Shown here: piece by piece, positions 60,084 to 64,000 of the stretch | How positions within the stretch are numbered: the first letter of the stretch is position 1 | Layout of the letters: every line of letters starts with the position of its first letter | Assembly (NCBI GenBank): GCA_027924585.1 | Contig: BSBM01000199.1 | Span: 9,417,001-9,481,000, forward strand | Source of the DNA: Larix kaempferi | Taxonomy: Eukaryota; Streptophyta; Pinopsida; Pinales; Pinaceae | Length of the DNA stretch: 64,000 nt | Reading direction: 5' to 3' | Made by a program: the position numbers and the translations under genes | The notes under the pieces: generated by a model | What the model saw: the letters and a program-made list of their open reading frames with translations, nothing else | Told to the model about the DNA's origin: nothing | The model's database searches: none

Positions 60084-61225
60084 TTAAACTTCTCATGATG
60101 TTGAAGGAAGTGATCCACCTTCATTGACATGATCCAAACACTTCACCAGATCATTCAATCAGTAAGAAAAATGAGTGGTGTGAACAAAGGATAGGGACAT
60201 AGTCAACATGATCTGATGACACATGCTTACTAGGAATTCCTTGTTGAATACCAATAATTGCAATGGTCTAAGAATATTTCCCAATCCTCTCAAACCAGGG
60301 AGAAAAACCCATTGGTTGCATTAGTGTAGAATGCATGCAACCCATAACATCTTAGGTATCACACACTTGTTATTCTCTCAAACTTCCATGGCATAAATGG
60401 CCATATTCCCTCTAAGAAGCTATCCATGAAGGGGAACCTTCGCATAGCTAGTTAGCAAGTTAGTCTTGTTCATTAATGGAATTAACCGACTTGATTATGT
60501 CTTAAATAATATGGTTCCTACACATACTAGTGGAACTTCATCTAAAGGGAAATTCCTAGTGATAAACCTAAGAGGCTTGAGTCATGTGTTGACTCAAAGT
60601 CCAACTAAGTAATTCTCATTACTTGACGGAAATGATACCCCTCATGCCACTGATAAAATTGAAGAATTAAGCAAAGAATTGAAGACACAATAGATGAACA
60701 TCAATACTTTGATGGAAATTATTATGTTTATCAAAATGGAAGGCATTTACTTGTTAACATAAGTGAGAAAGAAACTAATAAAATTATATTGTCAAATGAA
60801 CAAATAATGGATAGTGTCCCATGTAGTAAAGCTGCCAAAAACCCCAACCTCGACATCATTTCTCACAAAGTAAGTGAGATTAATTTTGATCTAATTGTCA
60901 AGTTACAAGTAAAATAAGTAGGAGACAAACTTAGAAGCTTCAGATTGTCAAGAACTCATAACAAATAATTCAAAAGATATTCACATTTGTTCTCATGAGA
61001 ATATATTGGATGGTGCAAACATGGAAGTTGAGTTACAGAAAAATATTGAATGTAAAAGTAGTGGAAGCAATAAGTGATATTAAAAAATGTCACGCTTAAC
61101 CCATGGACATAAGTGATACTCATAACTATCACACTTAACCCCCAAAAATAAGTGATATTGCAGCTAATACCATTGACACACTAACTTATTAAGAAGTTGA
61201 TTAACTCTAACCTCTATGAACTTGG
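58131..61225. other. spacer, no gene recognised
   Basis: Open frames at 58333-58533 (+), 58748-58990 (-) and 59317-59502 (+) have no recognised domain. Part of it is presumably inside the CACTA element whose right end lies at 61625. A ~125-bp-spaced similarity (cccacaccttagtggtatcc, cccacaaaggggtatcc) lies near 59850 and 59977. Confidence 0.4.
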
Positions 61226-61625
61226 ACACATGATGACATAGACTCCATAGCAGTGGTCTTAAACCATTGTCTTTTGTCAAAAACTATAAAGACGGTCACA
61301 TAGAGTCATCAAAAACGCATTAGAATGATCAGCGGTGACAAACATTTTTCTACAGTCACCAAAAGTAACCAAAAATAGTATTGGTGAGGGCCAATAAAAG
61401 ATTGTCACAAGAAGTATCACCAAAGAGAAACTTAGCAATGGGCATTTAACAACCCTCACCAAAAGTGCCATTGAAAAGGGATTTGGTGACAAACCTTAAA
61501 GGACCATCTCAAAAGGAACTTATAACGACGATGTTTTAAGGACCGTCATCATATACGACATTGGTGACGACCCTTAAAGGTCAGTCACAGGCATGACCCT
61601 CACCAATGACCTTTTTCTTGTAGTG
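61226..61625 (-). mobile_element. right end of a CACTA (En/Spm-type) transposon
   Basis: Read from the right on the minus strand the end is CACTACAAGAAAAA (61612-61625), the classic plant CACTA terminal sequence. It is followed inward by many short GGTGAC/GTCACC-type subterminal motifs, for example at 61564, 61486, 61450 and 61364. Such motifs bind the element's own proteins. The matching left end was not found in the window. The next bases, tat (61626-61628), would be the 3-bp target duplication. Confidence 0.85.
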
Positions 61626-62339
61626 TATTGAGCTAGTGGTTCCTGAAGAGCACCCAATCGAGGTTGTTGGTGACCCACCTATGTCCCCCCCAAGGTACAT
61701 GTATGTCTTGCTTTCTTTGAAAATGTCATTGCTCGTCCAGACATCGTATATTTCTCATTTTCTTTGTATTTGCTGACATTTACATATGTTACTTTATGCG
61801 GGAATCTATTGAGCTAGTAGTGTCTGAAGAGCACCCAACCAAGGTTGTTGGTGACCCACCTCCCCCCCCCCCCCCAGGTACGTGTATGCCTCGCTTTCTT
61901 TGAAAATGTCATTGTCCATCCATGTAGTATATTTCTCGTTTTCTTTGTATTTGTTGACATTGACATGTGTTACTTTATGCAGGCATCTATTGAGCTAGTG
62001 ATGCCTGAGGAGCACCCAACCGAGGTTGTTGGTGACCCACCTCTTCCCCCCTAGGTACCTGTATGTCTCGCTTTCTTTGAAAATGTCATTGTTCATCCAT
62101 GTAGTATATTTCTTGTTTTCTTTGAAGTTACTGACATTGACATATGTTACTTTATGCAGGCATCTATTGAGCTAGTGGTACATGAAGAGCACCCCACCGA
62201 GGTTGTTGGTGACCCACCTCTGCCCAACCCCCAAGTACGTATATCTCTCGTTTTCTTTGAAAATGTCATTGTTTGTCCATGTAGTATATTTCTTGTTTTC
62301 TTTGAAGTTACTTACATTGACATATGTTACTTTATGCAG
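61626..62339 (+). repeat. array of ~180-bp exon-intron units (copies 1-4)
   Basis: The motif attgagctagtg, or close variants, starts at 61627, 61808, 61989 and 62166, with a fifth copy at 62346; spacings are 181, 181, 177 and 180. Each unit has a ~72-bp exon-like part coding IELV, EEHPTEVVGDPP, then a Pro-rich end. This is followed by a gtac donor and ~105 bp of T-rich sequence ending tttatgcag. Copy 1 starts at the CACTA end, copy 2 has lost the AG acceptor (gcgg) and has a long C-run, and copy 3 ends in TAG where others have CAG or CAA. Confidence 0.85.
62160..62234 (+). CDS. repeat-array gene of unknown function, exon 4
   Basis: A tttatgcag acceptor precedes and a gtacgt donor follows. 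The 75-nt exon is phase 0 at both ends and encodes ASIELVVHEEHPTEVVGDPP followed by LPNPQ. The family is not recognised. The acidic, Pro-rich repeat has no signal peptide or membrane segment. The ~105-bp intron to exon 5 also happens to be open in the same frame, so an unspliced 60-residue repeat cannot be excluded. Confidence 0.5.
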
Positions 62340-62453
62340 ACATCTACTGAGCTAGTGATGCCTGAAGAGCACCCAACCGAGGTTGTTGGTGATCCACCAC
62401 GCCCCCTCACCCAAGTACGTGCAGTTTCACTACCGAGGACTTACACACGCATG
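62340..62453 (+). CDS. repeat-array gene of unknown function, exon 5
   Basis: A tgcag acceptor precedes 62340 and a strong gtaagta donor follows 62453. The 114-nt exon (38 codons, phase 0) starts with the repeat TSTELVMPEEHPTEVVGDPP. It then reads through the position of the old donor into VRAVSLPRTYTRM, which is unlike the other units. It joins the terminal exon without a frame change. It is the unit nearest the 3' end and shows no stop. Confidence 0.55.
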
Positions 62454-62559
62454 GTAAGTAAAAATGTTATATTTGCTTGGAATTTGAACAAATGTACATA
62501 GAGTTGTATTTATTTTTATAGCTTGGTAAACTAACTTACAAATTTTGGTTTGTGTGTAG

Positions 62560-62679
62560 TCTCCACAATTGAAAATGGATCCTCCTGCGCAGTGTTGGGG
62601 AATGCCATCGAGTAGCCGGAAAAGAAAGATAGACTTCTCATTAGCCACTAACATTGGCAGTGAAAAGGGGGACAAATAG
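62560..62679 (+). CDS. repeat-array gene of unknown function, terminal exon
   Basis: After a gtgtgtag acceptor the exon encodes 39 residues, SPQLKMDPPAQCWGMPSSSR then KRKIDFSLATNIGSEKGDK, and ends in TAG at 62679. The SSRKRK stretch resembles a short nuclear-localisation signal. AATAGA-type sequences follow within 30 bp and may serve polyadenylation. The whole could be the C-terminus of a nuclear protein, possibly one encoded by a transposon, since short repeated exons and nuclear targeting fit either; no family was recognised. The 5' end of the gene is presumably beyond the CACTA insertion. Confidence 0.5.
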   Translation, partial: SPQLKMDPPAQCWGMPSSSRKRKIDFSLATNIGSEKGDK

Positions 62680-63609
62680 AATTCATGTATAGGGAGGGTA
62701 AATAGAATCCATGTATAGGGGTATACATACATGTACCATTTTGTTTGTATGTACACACAAATGTACAATATGATCCACTATTTTGTATTGTGGCCATGGC
62801 ATGCCATTTTTGAAAACATTATATGTACATATAATATAAAGCAATGCTCAGATTTACCTATATGATTGACAAGTTGAGTTTGGTTCCATATTACACTACC
62901 TATATTTACAAGATAGAAGTAATTCCATAATGATTACACATAGTATGATGATATAAGCTAACTAATAAAGGTGCTTTTTACACCTTGTTGAGTCTGACGA
63001 GAATAAGTTAATGTCCATCACTCCCCATGGAACTAACCTCTCGCTCGATGCATCTTTACATTGTTAAATGAGTAGATTAGTTTTTGCTTGTCTAGCTTAT
63101 TCATTTTGCTACTAGTTCCTAAATGCTTTAAACTTATGCTTATTGTAGCTTATGTGCTTGCTAATATAAATCTTCACATACATGCTCTAAATTTTACAAG
63201 CACACTATCTCACAATCTAAGTATGATAATCTAACATTGTTTTTGTTACATTATATTTGCCTTGAGTATATTTGCATATAAACTTGATTCACTAAGGGTA
63301 CTATGCGTTTTACTTGAGTTAACATATCTATCGTGCAAATAACTTATGATTATATTTCAATGTTGATGTTTATGTTTTGCTAAACTTCACTGAATATGAA
63401 CTTGGTCTATTGGTTGTGTTTCAATCTAATTTGGAAAATATTTTTATTCATTGGGATTACATGTTTAAATGACTTGGGTATCTTATGGCATATTAATACT
63501 TGCAATCACATCAATGGTTATAATTCTACTTGATGCCTTAATTTTAAAGGATAGGTTACAGATTTGAGGACTACATACATGTTGGTTATAGATCTCTTAA
63601 TGGTCATTC
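62680..63609. other. spacer downstream of the repeat-array gene
   Basis: It contains a direct repeat agaattcatgtataggg / agaatccatgtataggg near 62680-62720. The rest is AT-rich, with no recognised feature. Confidence 0.5.
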
Positions 63610-63865
63610 AATTCATTGTTTACTTGGGCAGAATTCTTCACTATTTGGCACTATTAATTGGACATATTTACCACTGTTTTTCCACTGTCCACTTGGGTTG
63701 ATTTGGCCACTGTTTACTTGAGCATAATTACAAATGTTTCTTGGGAAGAACTGATCACTATTATCCACTGTGTAATTAGGAAAAGTTATCACTATTTACG
63801 TGGGCAGATTGCTATCATTAAATTATTGTTTGCTTGGGCATATTGCTAACACTACATCACTGGTA
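63610..63865. repeat. degenerate ~30-bp tandem repeats
   Basis: Motifs of the type ccactgtttacttgggcatatt recur at least six times (near 63620, 63685, 63710, 63737, 63795 and 63828) with spacings of roughly 25-60 bp and high divergence. Confidence 0.65.
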
Positions 63866-64000
63866 TATGATTGTTAATAAGGGCAAGGTTTTCACTATCC
63901 TATCACTGTTTTCTTAATGTAATTTTATCTATTTTAAAATGATTGTGGGAATCTTTTCTCTCATGTGTTTATAAAAGTTTTTTATGAACATACTTGAATG
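63866..64000. other. window end, nothing recognised
   Basis: AT-rich sequence without a recognised feature. Confidence 0.5.

Noticed and set aside
31651-61625. One giant CACTA element spanning the TNP2 fragment and the terminal repeat
   Set aside because: No matching left end was found. The distance includes host-like exons and several other elements, so nothing supports a link.
61845-62501. Single unspliced protein of 60-residue repeats from the 180-bp array
   Set aside because: Not favoured: spacings of 181 and 177 break the frame, and clear donor and acceptor signals bound the short conserved part. It is still mentioned as an alternative for exons 4-5.
1-64000. A bacterial, phage or organellar origin
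   Set aside because: Plant LTR retrotransposons, spliced exons and a plant PPR relic dominate, and there are no operons.

Overview
The window is nuclear DNA of a land plant, probably a seed plant. Evidence: plant-type Ty3/gypsy and Ty1/copia retrotransposons with initiator-Met-tRNA primer sites, a CACTA transposon end and a TNP2-type remnant, a plant PPR pseudogene, and exons resembling two plant genes (a MOR1/XMAP215 microtubule protein and an inositol-tetrakisphosphate kinase). The long AT-rich spacers, old layered retroelements and a PLS-type PPR relic would suit a large genome such as a gymnosperm, but that is a weak guess. No bacterial-style operon, CRISPR array, rRNA or convincing tRNA gene is present.

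Layout. 1-3.03 kb: decayed Ty3/gypsy pol (+) split by a copia-like solo LTR with a perfect 5-bp target duplication. 3.0-8.3 kb: AT-rich spacer with a cluster of local tandem duplications. 8.3-13.2 kb: Ty3/gypsy element (-) with gag, protease, RT, RNase H, primer site and a 1.6-kb LTR, but no integrase and no second LTR. Its LTR edge abuts a larger chromovirus (+), 13.2-23.8 kb, that has a truncated 5' LTR, a 3.9-kb internal region lacking the RT core, and an apparent 4.65-kb 3' LTR. 23.8-31.6 kb: spacer with no recognised gene. 31.65-31.9 kb: CACTA TNP2-type fragment (-). 32.4-34.8 kb and 37.3-38.9 kb: copia fragments. 39.0-42.1 kb: an RT-less gypsy reading frame (+).

The most gene-like part begins at 44.1 kb. 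Four phase-compatible exons on the minus strand resemble the linker and the start of a TOG domain in plant MOR1. A broken PPR gene lies at 46.6-48.8 kb (-). A young copia insertion (49,122-56,356, -) has 649-bp LTRs with three differences and an ATCAA target duplication. It keeps only the RT/RNase H end of pol and carries several tandem arrays. A first exon of an inositol-tetrakisphosphate kinase-like gene lies at 57.4-57.7 kb (-).

At 61.2-61.6 kb a CACTA end appears to have inserted into an array of five ~180-bp units, each consisting of a short exon and an intron. The last units and a terminal exon (to 62,679, +) still form an open frame ending in a basic nuclear-localisation-like motif. 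I recognise no family for this protein. Together with the tandem arrays in the copia element, it is the most original signal here. I find no clear new biological system; most of the window is retrotransposon history.
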